Position numbers and translations under genes: made by a program. A stretch of DNA of 64,000 nucleotides from positions 248,001 through 312,000 of the forward strand of contig NZ_CP128477.1 in the NCBI RefSeq assembly GCF_030369675.1, given 5' to 3'. How positions within the stretch are numbered: position 1 is the stretch's first letter; every line of letters starts with the position of its first letter. Origin of the DNA: Peteryoungia algae (lineage in GTDB: Bacteria > Pseudomonadota > Alphaproteobacteria > Rhizobiales > Rhizobiaceae). The notes under the pieces are model-generated. The model saw only the letters and a list, made by a program, of their open reading frames with translations, was not told where the DNA came from and made no database searches. This document shows, piece after piece, positions 1-9,029 of this stretch.

Positions 1-1327
1 TCACCGGATCGACATGGGCGAGATAGGCCAAGCGCTTGTCGAGCCCGACGCCGTGTTCGGCGGAGAAACTGCCACCCGATGACGTGATGCCGGCATAGAC
101 GGCGGTTTCCGCAAGCGCCTTCAGGTCGATGGGCAAAAGGCCCGGGGCTGCAATGGCGATATGCAGATTTCCATCGGCGATATGGCCGTAGACATAGGCG
201 TCGAGGCCGTTGCCGATGGCTGCGAGGCGTGCGGTGACATCAGCGACATAGACATCGAGCGAAGACGGCGGCATGGACACGTCGAAGGAGGGCGCGTTCG
301 GGAAGGCCGCGAAGTAGAAGCCCGAATCTTCACGCAGATCCCAGAAGCGGCGCGCCTGGTCGGACGTCTGGGCGACGATCCCGCCTTTCAGATCCGCCTC
401 TTCCCAGAGATCGGCGAGCGCTTCCTCGAGCTGCGCGGTCGCTGCGTCCGCGCTGTCGCCGGAGACTTCGACGAGCAGCACGGCGGCGTCCTCCTCCCGC
501 CAGGAGAGGTCGAAACCCTTGAGGCTCGCATGATCGCGCACGTAGCGCGGCCACATCATCTCTGCGGCTTCGAGCTGAAGCGTCGGGTGCCGACGCAAGC
601 ATGCAGCGACCTGCAGTGCACGGGCGGCATTCGCAACGCCGAGCAGAGCGACGGAGCGATGCGGCCGGATCGGTTCCACCCTCAGCACGACCCGCGTGAC
701 GAAGCCGAAGGCGCCCTCGCTGCCGATGAAAAGCTGCTTGAGGTCGGGGCCGGCAGACACCTTGACCACCCGCGTCATATCGGAAAGGACCTCGCCCGTG
801 GGCAGGACGACTTCGAGGCCGAGGATCTGGTGGCGCATCACGCCATTGCGGAAGGCGAGAATGCCGCCGGCATTGGTTGAGACCATGCCGCCGATCGTGG
901 CCGAGCCACGCGAGCCGAGATCGATGCCGGTCGTCAGGCCATGCGGTGCGAGCGCCGCTTGAAGCGCTTCGAGCGTCACCCCGGAGCCCACCTCGACGGT
1001 TTCTTCTTCCGCGCGGATGGCGATGACCCGGTTGAGCCGGGCGCTGGACAGGATGACCTCTCCGGCACGGCTGACACTTCCCCCGACGAGGCCGCTCAGG
1101 CCACCCTGCGGAACGATCGCCACATGGTTGGCCCGGCACCAGGAAATCAGCGCGGCAGCCGCTTCCGTCGAGGCGGGCTGCGCCATCACCCTGGCGTCAA
1201 GGTTCGCCGGGTCTTCGCCGGGATGTCTGCCGGCAAGGGCATCGGGGCCGAGGATCCGCAGGTCCCGATGCAGGCCGTCAAGGGCGCGGGCGAGGTCTGT
1301 CGGTGAGAAGGTCGGATGCGAAGACAT
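1..1327 (-). CDS. FAD-linked oxidase (GlcD/D-lactate dehydrogenase family), 3' end cut by window edge
   Basis: At least 442 residues read from ATG at 1327 to the left edge, still open. The N-terminal FAD-binding (PCMH-type) domain shows PQGGLSGLVGGS at residues 73-84, SATIGGMVSTNAGG at 142-155 and IGSEGAFGFVT at 201-211. The C-terminal FAD-oxidase domain shows GHIADGNLHI at 381-390 and SAEHGVG at 422-428. These are hallmarks of glycolate oxidase GlcD, D-lactate dehydrogenase and D-2-hydroxyglutarate dehydrogenase, which oxidise 2-hydroxy acids to 2-oxo acids. The substrate cannot be told from sequence. The only in-frame ATG after an upstream stop is the one used, and its ribosome-binding site is weak. 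It lies 92 bases downstream of a hydroxyacid dehydrogenase on the same strand, so the two may be co-transcribed. Little of the C-terminus should be missing. Confidence 0.88.
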   Translation of the reverse strand, partial: MSSHPTFSPTDLARALDGLHRDLRILGPDALAGRHPGEDPANLDARVMAQPASTEAAAALISWCRANHVAIVPQGGLSGLVGGSVSRAGEVILSSARLNRVIAIRAEEETVEVGSGVTLEALQAALAPHGLTTGIDLGSRGSATIGGMVSTNAGGILAFRNGVMRHQILGLEVVLPTGEVLSDMTRVVKVSAGPDLKQLFIGSEGAFGFVTRVVLRVEPIRPHRSVALLGVANAARALQVAACLRRHPTLQLEAAEMMWPRYVRDHASLKGFDLSWREEDAAVLLVEVSGDSADAATAQLEEALADLWEEADLKGGIVAQTSDQARRFWDLREDSGFYFAAFPNAPSFDVSMPPSSLDVYVADVTARLAAIGNGLDAYVYGHIADGNLHIAIAAPGLLPIDLKALAETAVYAGITSSGGSFSAEHGVGLDKRLAYLAHVDPV

Positions 1328-1419
1328 GCGGAGAGAGCCTGATCTGTTTGCGGCTTCTTCGCTGGAAAATCCGGTCGCCGCAAGTCATCCCGCTGTCATT
1401 CCAGACCTCTTCACGTCTC

Positions 1420-2331
1420 TCAGAGCTCTGCCGGAAAGCCCGGTGCGCGCAGGTCTGTGCCGGTCGCATCCTCCAGGAGCTTCACCACCTGCGATGACCA
1501 GGCGTCGCCGCCGTAAGCTGCGCGGGCACGGATGAAGGTCTGAAGCGCATGGGAGGCGAGGTCGAGCGGCACGCCGAAATCGCGGCCGAAGCCGAGCGCG
1601 AAGCCTAGATCCTTGACGGCGAGATCCATGGTAAAGTTGATGTTGTAGCTGCCGTTGAGGATCACCTGGCCCTCGGTCTCGTGCACGAAGCTGTTGCCCG
1701 AGGAGGCCTTGATGATGTTGAAGCCATCGGTGAGGTCTATGCCGCCCTTCTTCGCCAGCATCAGCGCCTCGCCGGTGGCAATGAGGTGGATGAAGGCGAG
1801 CATGTTGGTGATCACCTTGATCACCGAGGCCTTGCCGAGCGGGCCGGCGCGGAAGATCTGGTTGCCCATGGCCTGGAAGGCGGGGAGATGCAGGTCGTAG
1901 AGATCGCTGTCGCCGCCGATGATGACGGTGATCTCCCCGGACGCAGCCAGGTGGACGCCGCCGGTGACGGGAGATTCCAGCATGCGTACGCCGGCATCGG
2001 CTGCGATCTTGCCGAGCCGCAGGACTTCCTGCTCGTCGAGTGTGCTCATCTCGATCCAGGTGCCGCCGGGTTTGAGACCCTTGAGGATGCCGCGCTCTCC
2101 TGTCAGCACCCGTTCGCTGACCCTGGGCGACGGCAGGCAGGTGATAACGGCATCGGCGGCTTCTGCCACGGCCTGCGGATCTGCCGCGAAGCGGGCGCCG
2201 GCGGCCAACAGTTCCTTGGCGTTGTCGGGGTCGAGATCGTGGACGATGACGGAAAAGCCGCCGCGCACGAGGCTGCCTGCGAGATGGCGGCCGAGATGAC
2301 CGAGCCCGATAAAACCGTATGTAAGTGCCAT
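1420..2331 (-). CDS. NAD(P)-dependent 3-hydroxyacid dehydrogenase (3-hydroxyisobutyrate dehydrogenase/tartronate semialdehyde reductase family)
   Basis: 303 residues, the family's usual length. The Rossmann motif GFIGLGHLG is at residues 6-14, the substrate-binding loop SPVTGG at 120-125 (family consensus APVSGG) and the catalytic lysine probably Lys172 in IKVITN, with Asn176. Members reduce or oxidise short beta-hydroxyacids such as 3-hydroxyisobutyrate, tartronate semialdehyde or glyoxylate, and the exact substrate is not decided here. The start ATG follows GGGGAA. A much longer frame continues upstream across the antisense of the next gene, but it lacks a family match there, so the ATG at 2331 is preferred. 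The FAD oxidase downstream suggests a shared role in hydroxyacid or glyoxylate metabolism, which is an inference. Confidence 0.85.
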   Translation of the reverse strand: MALTYGFIGLGHLGRHLAGSLVRGGFSVIVHDLDPDNAKELLAAGARFAADPQAVAEAADAVITCLPSPRVSERVLTGERGILKGLKPGGTWIEMSTLDEQEVLRLGKIAADAGVRMLESPVTGGVHLAASGEITVIIGGDSDLYDLHLPAFQAMGNQIFRAGPLGKASVIKVITNMLAFIHLIATGEALMLAKKGGIDLTDGFNIIKASSGNSFVHETEGQVILNGSYNINFTMDLAVKDLGFALGFGRDFGVPLDLASHALQTFIRARAAYGGDAWSSQVVKLLEDATGTDLRAPGFPAEL

Positions 2332-2721
2332 GTATGAGTTCCCCTGCTGGCGTTTTGTCGAGAGACTGCGATAAAGCCGCAAGCTGTTCAAAGGCAGATT
2401 TGGGCGAGCGACACCAGATGACGCGGAGAGAACAGGTCCGCAGTATTTTTTTCTCGCCGTCATGGTCATCCGGTCTTGCTGCATGGCCCCGCCTGATGAT
2501 GAGCGCTCCAGTGCATCCAGTACCCCCGATCGGCCTCCTGCCCAGACTGCATGCAGCGGTGCACAATCGACAGATTGACCCTTACGTGCACGTAAGATAT
2601 TCTGCGACTTCACACCGCCCTGCCGGAATTTGCGCCTCGGCGCGTCGCGCTTCGGCTCGACAATCCGGCTGGGTTTTGTCAAGGAGGAGGGCGGAAAGCA
2701 CCGCCTGGCGAGGAACGACCG
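2332..2721. other. 390-bp divergent intergenic region
   Basis: The region separates the dehydrogenase on the minus strand from the ETF-QO gene on the plus strand. It contains the promoter with a palindromic operator listed separately at 2575-2603. I see no further gene, and the promoter for the minus-strand gene is not obvious. Confidence 0.6.
2575..2603 (+). promoter_or_regulatory. Promoter with 16-bp palindromic operator between -35 and -10, upstream of ETF-QO
   Basis: A -35 box TTGACC (2575-2580) is followed after 17 bases by a -10-like TATTCT (2598-2603). The spacer begins with the perfect palindrome CTTACGTGCACGTAAG (2581-2596). An operator in the spacer is the classic MerR-family layout. 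LiuR-type MerR regulators of branched-chain amino acid and acyl-CoA catabolism would suit an ETF-QO target, but that identity is a guess. The same module recurs at 28036-28064 with 21 of 25 matching positions. Confidence 0.6.
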
Positions 2722-4386
2722 ATGAGCACCGAGATGGAACTGCCTGAACGCGAAAGCATGGAATTCGACGTCGTGATCGTGGGCGCAGGCCCGGCGGGTC
2801 TGTCGGCGGCGATCCGGCTGAAACAGGTCAATCCGGACCTGACCGTCGTCGTGCTCGAAAAAGGCGCCGAAGTCGGTGCGCATATCCTCTCCGGTGCCGT
2901 GGTCGATCCTGTCGGTGTCGACAAGCTGATCCCCGGCTGGCGGGAGGAAGCCGACCATCCGTTCAAGACGGAAGTAACCGACGACCAGTTCCTGTTCCTC
3001 GGCCCCGCTGGCTCGGTCCGTCTGCCCAATATGCTGATGCCACCGCTGATGAGCAATCACGGCAATTACATCGTTTCGCTCGGCAATGTCTGTCGCTGGC
3101 TCGGCGCCCATGCGGAAGCGCTCGGCGTCGAAATCTATCCGGGCTTTGCAGCAGCGGAAGTGCTCTACAATGACGAAGGCGCCGTAATCGGTGTCGCAAC
3201 CGGCGACATGGGCGTCGAGAAGAACGGCGAGCCGGGCCCGGCCTACACGCGCGGCATGGAACTGCTCGGCAAATATGTGCTGATCGGCGAAGGCGTGCGC
3301 GGTTCGCTCGCCAAGCAATTGATCGCCAAGTACGATTTGTCGCGCGACAGCGACGTGCAGAAGTTTGGCATCGGCCTCAAGGAGCTCTGGCAGGTCAAGC
3401 CCGAGCACCACAAGCCGGGCCTCGTGCAGCACTCCTTCGGCTGGCCGCTTGGAATGAAGACCGGTGGCGGCTCCTTCCTCTATCACCTTGAAGACAACAT
3501 GGTCGCCGTCGGTTTCGTCGTGCACCTGAACTACAAGAACCCCTATCTCCACCCGTTCGAGGAATTCCAGCGCTTCAAGACCCACCCGGCGATCGCGAAG
3601 ACCTTCGAAGGCGGCAAGCGTTTGTCTTATGGCGCCCGTGCCATCACCGAGGGCGGCTACCAGTCGGTGCCGAAGCTTTCCTTCCCGGGCGGCGCGCTGA
3701 TCGGCTGTTCCGCCGGTCTCGTCAACGTGCCCCGCATCAAGGGCAGCCACAACGCCGTGCTTTCGGGCATGCTGGCGGCGGACAAGATCGCGGCCGCAAT
3801 CGCTGCCGGTCGCGCCAATGACGAGCCGATCGAGATCGAAAACGAATGGCGTTCGACCGATATCGGCAAGGATCTGAAGCGGGTGCGCAACGTCAAGCCG
3901 CTCTGGTCCAAGCTCGGCACAGCGCTCGGCGTCGGGCTCGGCGGCCTCGACATGTGGATGAACCAGTTGCTCGGCTTCTCCCTGTTCGGCACGCTGAAAC
4001 ATGGCAAGACCGATGCGGAATCGCTGGAGCCGGCGGCAAATCACAAGCCGATCGCCTATCCGAAGCCGGATGGTGTGCTCACCTTCGATCGTCTCTCCTC
4101 GGTCTTCCTGTCCAACACCAATCATGAGGAAGATCAGCCGGTCCATCTCAAGGTCAAGGACATGGACCTGCAGAAGCGCTCCGAACTCGAGGTCTATGCC
4201 GGTCCGTCGACACGCTACTGTCCGGCGGGCGTCTATGAATGGGTCGAGAAGGACGGTGACCAGACCTTCGTGATCAACGCCCAGAACTGCGTCCACTGCA
4301 AGACATGTGACATCAAGGACCCGAACCAGAACATCACCTGGGTGCCGCCGCAAGGTGGCGAAGGGCCGGTCTATCCAAACATGTAA
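2722..4386 (+). CDS. etfQO: Electron transfer flavoprotein-ubiquinone oxidoreductase (ETF-QO)
   Basis: 554 residues, full family length. It passes electrons from acyl-CoA, sarcosine and other ETF-linked dehydrogenases via ETF to membrane ubiquinone. The FAD-binding motif IVGAGPAGLSAA lies at about residues 19-30. The C-terminal 4Fe-4S ferredoxin-like domain carries Cys500, Cys523, Cys526 and Cys529 (CVHCKTC). The protein is a monotopic inner-membrane enzyme, with no signal peptide. The start ATG follows GAGGAA. It is monocistronic, with its own palindromic promoter and a terminator at 4468-4490. Oddly, the last 29 bases are duplicated just after the stop (see the repeat entry). Confidence 0.95.
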   Translation: MSTEMELPERESMEFDVVIVGAGPAGLSAAIRLKQVNPDLTVVVLEKGAEVGAHILSGAVVDPVGVDKLIPGWREEADHPFKTEVTDDQFLFLGPAGSVRLPNMLMPPLMSNHGNYIVSLGNVCRWLGAHAEALGVEIYPGFAAAEVLYNDEGAVIGVATGDMGVEKNGEPGPAYTRGMELLGKYVLIGEGVRGSLAKQLIAKYDLSRDSDVQKFGIGLKELWQVKPEHHKPGLVQHSFGWPLGMKTGGGSFLYHLEDNMVAVGFVVHLNYKNPYLHPFEEFQRFKTHPAIAKTFEGGKRLSYGARAITEGGYQSVPKLSFPGGALIGCSAGLVNVPRIKGSHNAVLSGMLAADKIAAAIAAGRANDEPIEIENEWRSTDIGKDLKRVRNVKPLWSKLGTALGVGLGGLDMWMNQLLGFSLFGTLKHGKTDAESLEPAANHKPIAYPKPDGVLTFDRLSSVFLSNTNHEEDQPVHLKVKDMDLQKRSELEVYAGPSTRYCPAGVYEWVEKDGDQTFVINAQNCVHCKTCDIKDPNQNITWVPPQGGEGPVYPNM

Positions 4387-4457
4387 ATGTTTGGGAGCCG
4401 GCCCGCACGGACCACCGTAGAAGTGTCCGGCGAAGGGCCGGTCTATCCGAACATGTG
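4357..4457 (+). repeat. Duplicated 3' tail of the ETF-QO gene
   Basis: The 29 bases at 4357-4385 (the last codons and part of the stop) recur at 4429-4457 with two mismatches, offset by 72 bases. The second copy still ends in ACATGTGA, as if coding for the same C-terminal residues and a stop. It looks like a relic of a tandem duplication or of a change in the end of the gene. Confidence 0.75.
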
Positions 4458-4467
4458 AGTACAAAAG

Positions 4468-4490
4468 GGCGGTCGAGAGGCCGCCTTTTT
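4468..4490 (+). terminator. Rho-independent terminator of ETF-QO
   Basis: A GGGCGGTC stem pairs with GGCCGCC across a GAGA loop and is followed by five T's. Confidence 0.8.
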
Positions 4491-4634
4491 CATTGCTCAA
4501 ATATGCATGAGCGCTGCACGGACGCTGCCTCTTCTTCGCCATCTATGTTAACGGCCATCCGCGGATTTAACCCTCCATTAACCATGAATTTCTAGGCTCC
4601 CGGTAACGAATCGCTTTCCGAGGACCTCTGAATC

Positions 4635-5249
4635 ATGACCATTTCGCGCCGCGGTCTCCTGTTCGGTCTGCCGCTATTTCTGGCCGGCTGCCAGTCCATG
4701 CCCAACCAGCAAGCCATGTATGGTGACGTGCCGGACGAGCCGCATCCGCTGAAGAAGGTGCCGATCGAGAAGATCAAGCCGGAGCTGCGCCGTCAGGAAG
4801 TGGCATATGAAACGTCGCATCCGGCCGGAACCGTTGTCGTCGATACCCCGGCCCGGCGGCTCTACTACGTGCTCGGCGATGGTCGCGCGATGCGTTATGG
4901 CATCGGTGTTGGACGCAACGGCTATGCGCTTGCGGGCAATGCCTATGTCGGCCGCAAGGCCGAATGGCCGACCTGGACGCCGACGCCGAACATGATCCGC
5001 CGCGATCCGGAAAAGAATCTGAAATATGCGGGCGGACTGCCCGGCGGCCCGAACAACCCACTCGGTGCGCGCGCCATGTATCTTTATCGCGGTGGCAACG
5101 ACACGCTGTTCCGTCTGCATGGTACGAATCAGCCCTGGTCGATCGGGCAGGCCATGTCTTCCGGCTGCGTGCGCATGATGAACCACGACGTGATCGACCT
5201 TTACGAACGTGTGAAGGTCGGCTCCAAGGTCATCGTCATGCAGGCCTGA
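4635..5249 (+). CDS. L,D-transpeptidase (YkuD family) lipoprotein
   Basis: 204 residues. The N-terminus is a lipoprotein signal with twin arginines and the lipobox LAGC at 16-19, so the mature protein would be lipid-anchored at Cys19. The YkuD catalytic motif is present: His162 (HGTNQP) and SSGCVR at 175-180, with Cys178 the nucleophile. Family members (ErfK/YbiS/YcfS) form 3-3 peptidoglycan cross-links or anchor outer-membrane proteins to peptidoglycan. Rhizobiales use L,D-transpeptidases heavily in polar growth. It is monocistronic, with a strong terminator at 5279-5314. The exact role among the usual many paralogues is unknown. Confidence 0.9.
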   Translation: MTISRRGLLFGLPLFLAGCQSMPNQQAMYGDVPDEPHPLKKVPIEKIKPELRRQEVAYETSHPAGTVVVDTPARRLYYVLGDGRAMRYGIGVGRNGYALAGNAYVGRKAEWPTWTPTPNMIRRDPEKNLKYAGGLPGGPNNPLGARAMYLYRGGNDTLFRLHGTNQPWSIGQAMSSGCVRMMNHDVIDLYERVKVGSKVIVMQA

Positions 5250-5278
5250 TCGCGCCGTCGATCCGTTTGATCCCATCC

Positions 5279-5314
5279 CGTGGCGCCGGTCTCCGATCGG
5301 CGCCACGTTTCTTT
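5279..5314 (+). terminator. Terminator of the L,D-transpeptidase gene
   Basis: A perfect 10-bp stem CGTGGCGCCG / CGGCGCCACG with a 9-base loop is followed by TTTCTTT. Confidence 0.85.
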
Positions 5315-5566
5315 CAATACCGCGTGGCGAGGGCCTGTAACCTCTCACGTATACTCACGTCTGCGAAATCGCCCCTGTTGCCTCGCGACTTTGCCTCAAT
5401 CTCCCCGCAATGAAACTTTTCGGCGCGCTTATGCGTCGAACCTCCTGTTGACACTGTGTCGACCAAGTCCAGCCGGTTCGAGCCTTTGCGCGACCTCCGG
5501 CTGGGTCTAAGTGGGAACAGACGTGCCGGGCTCCGGCCGCGTCTAGGATTTGAGAAAGGATTTTAC
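5315..5566 (+). promoter_or_regulatory. Leader of the HxlR gene with candidate autoregulatory operator
   Basis: A consensus -35 TTGACA (5448-5453) overlaps the inverted repeat GACACTGTGTC (5450-5460). The overlap would suit repression by the HxlR protein encoded just downstream, as many HxlR proteins autoregulate. The -10 is unclear. The rest of the stretch shows no gene. Confidence 0.4.
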
Positions 5567-5974
5567 ATGGCTCGCGATACGAACGCCGGAATGTCGGACC
5601 TCGGCGGTTCCCAGATCGAGGCAACCCTCCAGCTTCTCGACGGCAAGTGGAAGGGCGTCATCCTCCACCATCTCCTGCGTGACGAGGTCCTCCGCTTCAA
5701 CGAAATCTGCAAGCGCCTTCCGGCGATCACCCACCGCATGCTCTCGAAGCAGTTGAGGGATATGGAGCTGGCCGGGCTCGTCGCCCGCACGGTCTATCCC
5801 GTCGTGCCGCCAAGGGTGGACTATTCGCTGACCCCGCTCGGACGCAGCCTCGAGCCTGTCATCCAGGCGATCGGCCGCTGGGGTCAGGAGAATCTTGTCT
5901 CCGTCGAAGGTGGGGCACCAAAGCCCAGTCTGCACCCGGTCGGCAGCGCCGCAATCATGCGTTCTGCCGCCTGA
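5567..5974 (+). CDS. HxlR-family winged-helix transcriptional regulator
   Basis: 135 residues, typical of the family. The core resembles known HxlR/YtfH proteins, with LLDGKWKGVILHHLL early in the domain, then FNEICKRLPAITHRMLSKQL (recognition region) and a wing with DYSLTPLGRSL. These dimeric regulators often sense redox or electrophilic stress and control a neighbouring gene. The start at 5567 is chosen because AGAAAGGA lies eight bases upstream. An in-frame start at 5456 would overlap the apparent promoter. It is convergent with an EamA exporter gene, so the target is not evident. Confidence 0.85.
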   Translation: MARDTNAGMSDLGGSQIEATLQLLDGKWKGVILHHLLRDEVLRFNEICKRLPAITHRMLSKQLRDMELAGLVARTVYPVVPPRVDYSLTPLGRSLEPVIQAIGRWGQENLVSVEGGAPKPSLHPVGSAAIMRSAA

Positions 5975-5995
5975 GCCCCTGAGGGCTCCGCGTAA

Positions 5996-6898
5996 TCAAC
6001 GCCGAGACAGAAGGCCGGTGGACAAGAGGACGCCCAGCCCGGTGACGAGAGCCGCCACAATGGTCGCTGTACCAAGGGGTTCCGAAAGGAAGAGCGTTCC
6101 ACCGATTGCCGCTGCCACCGGCGTGATCGCCGTATAGGCTGCGGCCTGCGTGCCGCCGAGGGTTCGAACCGCAGTGCCGTAGAGCAGCGTTGCGACAAGA
6201 CCGGACAGGAGGCCCTGCGTGACAGCCTGCAAGGCAATTTCCCCTGCAGGGGCCGAAAGGAATTGTGTGCCCACGAAAGGCAGGGCGGCGAGGTTGAAGA
6301 TCGTCGACCAGACGCAGATCAGCGCCGCACCCTCGAAGGCATTGAGACCGCTGCGCCGGAAGGCATGCGTGTAGACGGCCCAAAGGGTCGCCCCGATCGG
6401 CAGGATGACGAAGCTGATCCAGCCCAGTCCGTCGCCACCGAGATTGCCGAACAAGAGGACACCGCCGCCCGCGAGAATTGCCAGCATGCCGAGCTTGCGC
6501 CAGCGGTCCGGCTTCTCTCCGAGAAACAACATCCCGATCAGGGCAACCGCAAGCGGCATCAGTCCCGGTAGCAGGACCCCGGCCGCAGACGCAGGTGTGT
6601 GGCGCAAGCCGAAGGCGACGATCTGGAAAAAGGGCGCCCCGGATCCGAGGACCATCAGCGCAAGCGCGCCTGTGGCGCCCTTGGGAAAGAGGCCGGTTCG
6701 CCACCAGACCGGTGCAAGCACCAGCGCCGGAATGCCATAGCGCAACAGGCTCAGATCGACCGGCCCAAGTCCGGCGCCGACGCTGTGGCGGGTGGAGACC
6801 AGCCAGGTAGCCCAGATGAGAACGACGGAGAGTGCGGACAGGGCACCAAGCGCCGAGCGGCGCGAGTCGGGGATGGGAGAGACGCCGACGATGGACAT
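5996..6898 (-). CDS. EamA/DMT-family transporter
   Basis: 300 residues with about ten hydrophobic segments arranged as two EamA repeats. Its length and layout match the drug/metabolite transporter superfamily (RhaT/YdcZ/RarD type), inner-membrane exporters of amino acids or metabolites. GSGAPFFQIVAFGL and the second-repeat TLLYGTAVRTLGGTQAAAYT are typical family segments. It is divergent from the Lrp/AsnC regulator at 7027, which is a common pairing for amino acid exporters. The inference is therefore an Lrp-controlled amino acid exporter. The substrate is unknown. Confidence 0.85.
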   Translation of the reverse strand: MSIVGVSPIPDSRRSALGALSALSVVLIWATWLVSTRHSVGAGLGPVDLSLLRYGIPALVLAPVWWRTGLFPKGATGALALMVLGSGAPFFQIVAFGLRHTPASAAGVLLPGLMPLAVALIGMLFLGEKPDRWRKLGMLAILAGGGVLLFGNLGGDGLGWISFVILPIGATLWAVYTHAFRRSGLNAFEGAALICVWSTIFNLAALPFVGTQFLSAPAGEIALQAVTQGLLSGLVATLLYGTAVRTLGGTQAAAYTAITPVAAAIGGTLFLSEPLGTATIVAALVTGLGVLLSTGLLSRR

Positions 6899-7026
6899 GC
6901 TGGGCTCCAGACGAGTTCGTTGCCGCTATTCTACGGCTGCCGATCAGGCATGTCCTTGCCATTTTTGCCCCGTGGCGATAGGAAAATGGCAGAATTCGTC
7001 AATTATTTCTCCGAAAATGATCACTT

Positions 7027-7500
7027 ATGCCAAAGCTGGACAAATTCGACCATGCCATCCTGGGGCTGCTCCAGGACGATGCACGCACCACCAATGTCGA
7101 GATCGCCGACAAGGTTGGGCTTTCGCAATCGCCGTGCCTGAGGCGGATTCGCCAGATGGAGGAGAGCGGCATCATCAGGGGATACCGTGCCGATCTTGAT
7201 CGCCGAGCGCTCGGGCTCGAACTCACCGTCTTTGTGGCCTTCAAGGTGGCCCGGCACACCCGGGAAAATGCGGACACGCTGCAACAGGCCCTGCTCGACA
7301 TTCCAGAAGTGGTCGCCTGCTACATGACATCGGGCGAGTCGGATTTCCTGGCGGAGGTCGTTGTTGAAAACCTATCCGCCTATGAGGCACTCTTGACCGA
7401 GCGGCTTCTCGTCCTGCCGAATGTCACCGACATCCGGTCGAACTTTGCCATCCGGAGCATCAAGACCGGGGCGCCGCTGAAGCTTCCCGCGCGATCCTGA
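7027..7500 (+). CDS. Lrp/AsnC-family transcriptional regulator
   Basis: 157 residues. An N-terminal helix-turn-helix (LDKFDHAILGLLQDDARTTN, then ADKVGLSQSPCLRRIRQME) is followed by a RAM ligand-binding domain with the conserved TSGESDFLAEVV region. Such proteins bind amino acids and form octamers. The short intergenic region to the divergent EamA exporter suggests it controls that gene and itself. The start ATG is the first in frame. It is convergent with the MFS gene at 7556. Confidence 0.9.
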   Translation: MPKLDKFDHAILGLLQDDARTTNVEIADKVGLSQSPCLRRIRQMEESGIIRGYRADLDRRALGLELTVFVAFKVARHTRENADTLQQALLDIPEVVACYMTSGESDFLAEVVVENLSAYEALLTERLLVLPNVTDIRSNFAIRSIKTGAPLKLPARS

Positions 7501-7555
7501 TGGCAGGATGGAAAGCGCCGCATCACCGACCCAGGTTTGCTTGAGGAAGAGGCAC

Positions 7556-8782
7556 TCAGGCCCGTGCCGGCTTCTTTTCGAGCGCCACCGAAATCACGAA
7601 GATGATCAGGCCGAAGGCCGAGAGAACAGCGCCGACATAGCCGGTGGCGCCGTAACCATAGCCTGCCGCGATGACCAGACCGCCGAGCCATGCTCCAAGC
7701 GCATTGGCGATGTTGAAGGCAGAATGGTTGGTTGCGGCGGCGAGCGTCTGGGCGTCGGCTGCGACATCCATCAGCCGCGTCTGAACGGCCGGGCAGGCGG
7801 CAAAACCGCAGCCTGTCAGGAAGACGCAGACACACAGCATGACGGGATTGTGCGCTGTCAGCGAGAAGACGGTCATCAGCACGATATTGAAGGCGAGCAT
7901 GCCGCCGATCGTGCCCTTCAGCGAATAGTCCGCCATCCGGCTGCCGACTATGTTGCCGACATTCATCCCGATTCCGAAAAGGGCGAGAACCACGGCAACC
8001 ATGCTGGCCGGGAGGCCGGCCGTATCGGTCACGGTCTTCGCAATATAGCTGAAGATCGCGAACATGCCGCCGAAGCCGACGGCGGCGACACCGAAAGACA
8101 GCCAGACCTGCAGGCGACCAAAGGCCGACAATTCCCGGCGAATGCTCGCACCTTCGGCCACTTCGTCCTTCGGCAGGTAAAGCGCAATCAGCGCCACGGT
8201 GATCGCGCCGATTGCAGCCACCATCAGGAATGCGGCCCGCCAACTCATTATCTGGCCGAAAAACGTAGCGATCGGCGTGCCGATCAGGGTGGCAATGGTG
8301 AGACCCAGCATCACGCGCCCGACGGCCCGCACCCGACGATGCGGTGGGGCCATGGATGCAGCCACCAGGGCTGCCACGCCAAAATAGGCGCCGTGGGGCA
8401 GGCCCGTGACGAAGCGAAGCAGCGTAAAGGCCGAGAATTCGGTAGCAAGGGCGCTGGCGAAATTGCCGATGGCGAAGAGACCCATCAGCATCAGAAGCAG
8501 CGTCTTGCGCGGTAGCTTGGCGGCCAGCGCCGCGATGATCGGTGCGCCGATGACAACGCCCAGCGCATAGGCGCTGATCACATGGCCGGCCTGGGGGACA
8601 GTCACGCCATAGGTCTGAGCGACCTCCGGCAGCAGGCCCATGATGACAAATTCGCCGGTGCCGATCCCGAATCCACCGGCGGCGAGCGCCAGTTCGATGA
8701 GAAGCACGGTCGCGGCGGTCGGCGCATGTGGCTCACGCCTGTCCGTTTCGAGAAGCTGTCCAAGCGGCGAACAATCGGTCAT
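7556..8782 (-). CDS. MFS transporter (AraJ/arabinose-efflux-permease type)
   Basis: 408 residues with about twelve hydrophobic segments. Early features are GIGTGEFVIMGLLPEVAQ and the cytoplasmic-loop region AALAAKLPRKTLLL. They match the DHA1-type drug or sugar efflux group (AraJ, YdhP). The ATG at 8782 is preferred, with AGGGT upstream, because the in-frame extension to 8980 is polar and unlike an MFS N-terminus. The substrate cannot be inferred. Confidence 0.85.
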   Translation of the reverse strand: MTDCSPLGQLLETDRREPHAPTAATVLLIELALAAGGFGIGTGEFVIMGLLPEVAQTYGVTVPQAGHVISAYALGVVIGAPIIAALAAKLPRKTLLLMLMGLFAIGNFASALATEFSAFTLLRFVTGLPHGAYFGVAALVAASMAPPHRRVRAVGRVMLGLTIATLIGTPIATFFGQIMSWRAAFLMVAAIGAITVALIALYLPKDEVAEGASIRRELSAFGRLQVWLSFGVAAVGFGGMFAIFSYIAKTVTDTAGLPASMVAVVLALFGIGMNVGNIVGSRMADYSLKGTIGGMLAFNIVLMTVFSLTAHNPVMLCVCVFLTGCGFAACPAVQTRLMDVAADAQTLAAATNHSAFNIANALGAWLGGLVIAAGYGYGATGYVGAVLSAFGLIIFVISVALEKKPARA

Positions 8783-9029
8783 GCAAATACCCTGCGCGCC
8801 GGCGCGGAACACGTGGCGCAAATGCTTCTCGAAGAAGCGGCTATGGAAGAAAGGCCCGAAAGCCGGCTGAAATGGGAATCGTTGCGTATCATATCGATCT
8901 GCGCTGCGGCAAAGGCTTTTGGCGCAAACCTTGAAAATGGCTGAAACGCTATTGATCTGTGCTCCAGAGAAACTTTTCACAGGCCGGGGCGTTTAGCGCT
9001 CTGGCCTGTTCAGGCCGCGAAAGGGCGAG

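Noticed and set aside
1420..4542. Long minus-strand frame that extends the hydroxyacid dehydrogenase across the ETF-QO gene
   Set aside because: Only its last 303 codons resemble a protein family. The rest is antisense to a clear gene, and a good start with a ribosome-binding site exists at 2331.
5456..5482. TGTCGA before the HxlR gene as an ECF42 promoter
   Set aside because: The -10 position reads CGAG, and the spacing is 16 rather than 17.
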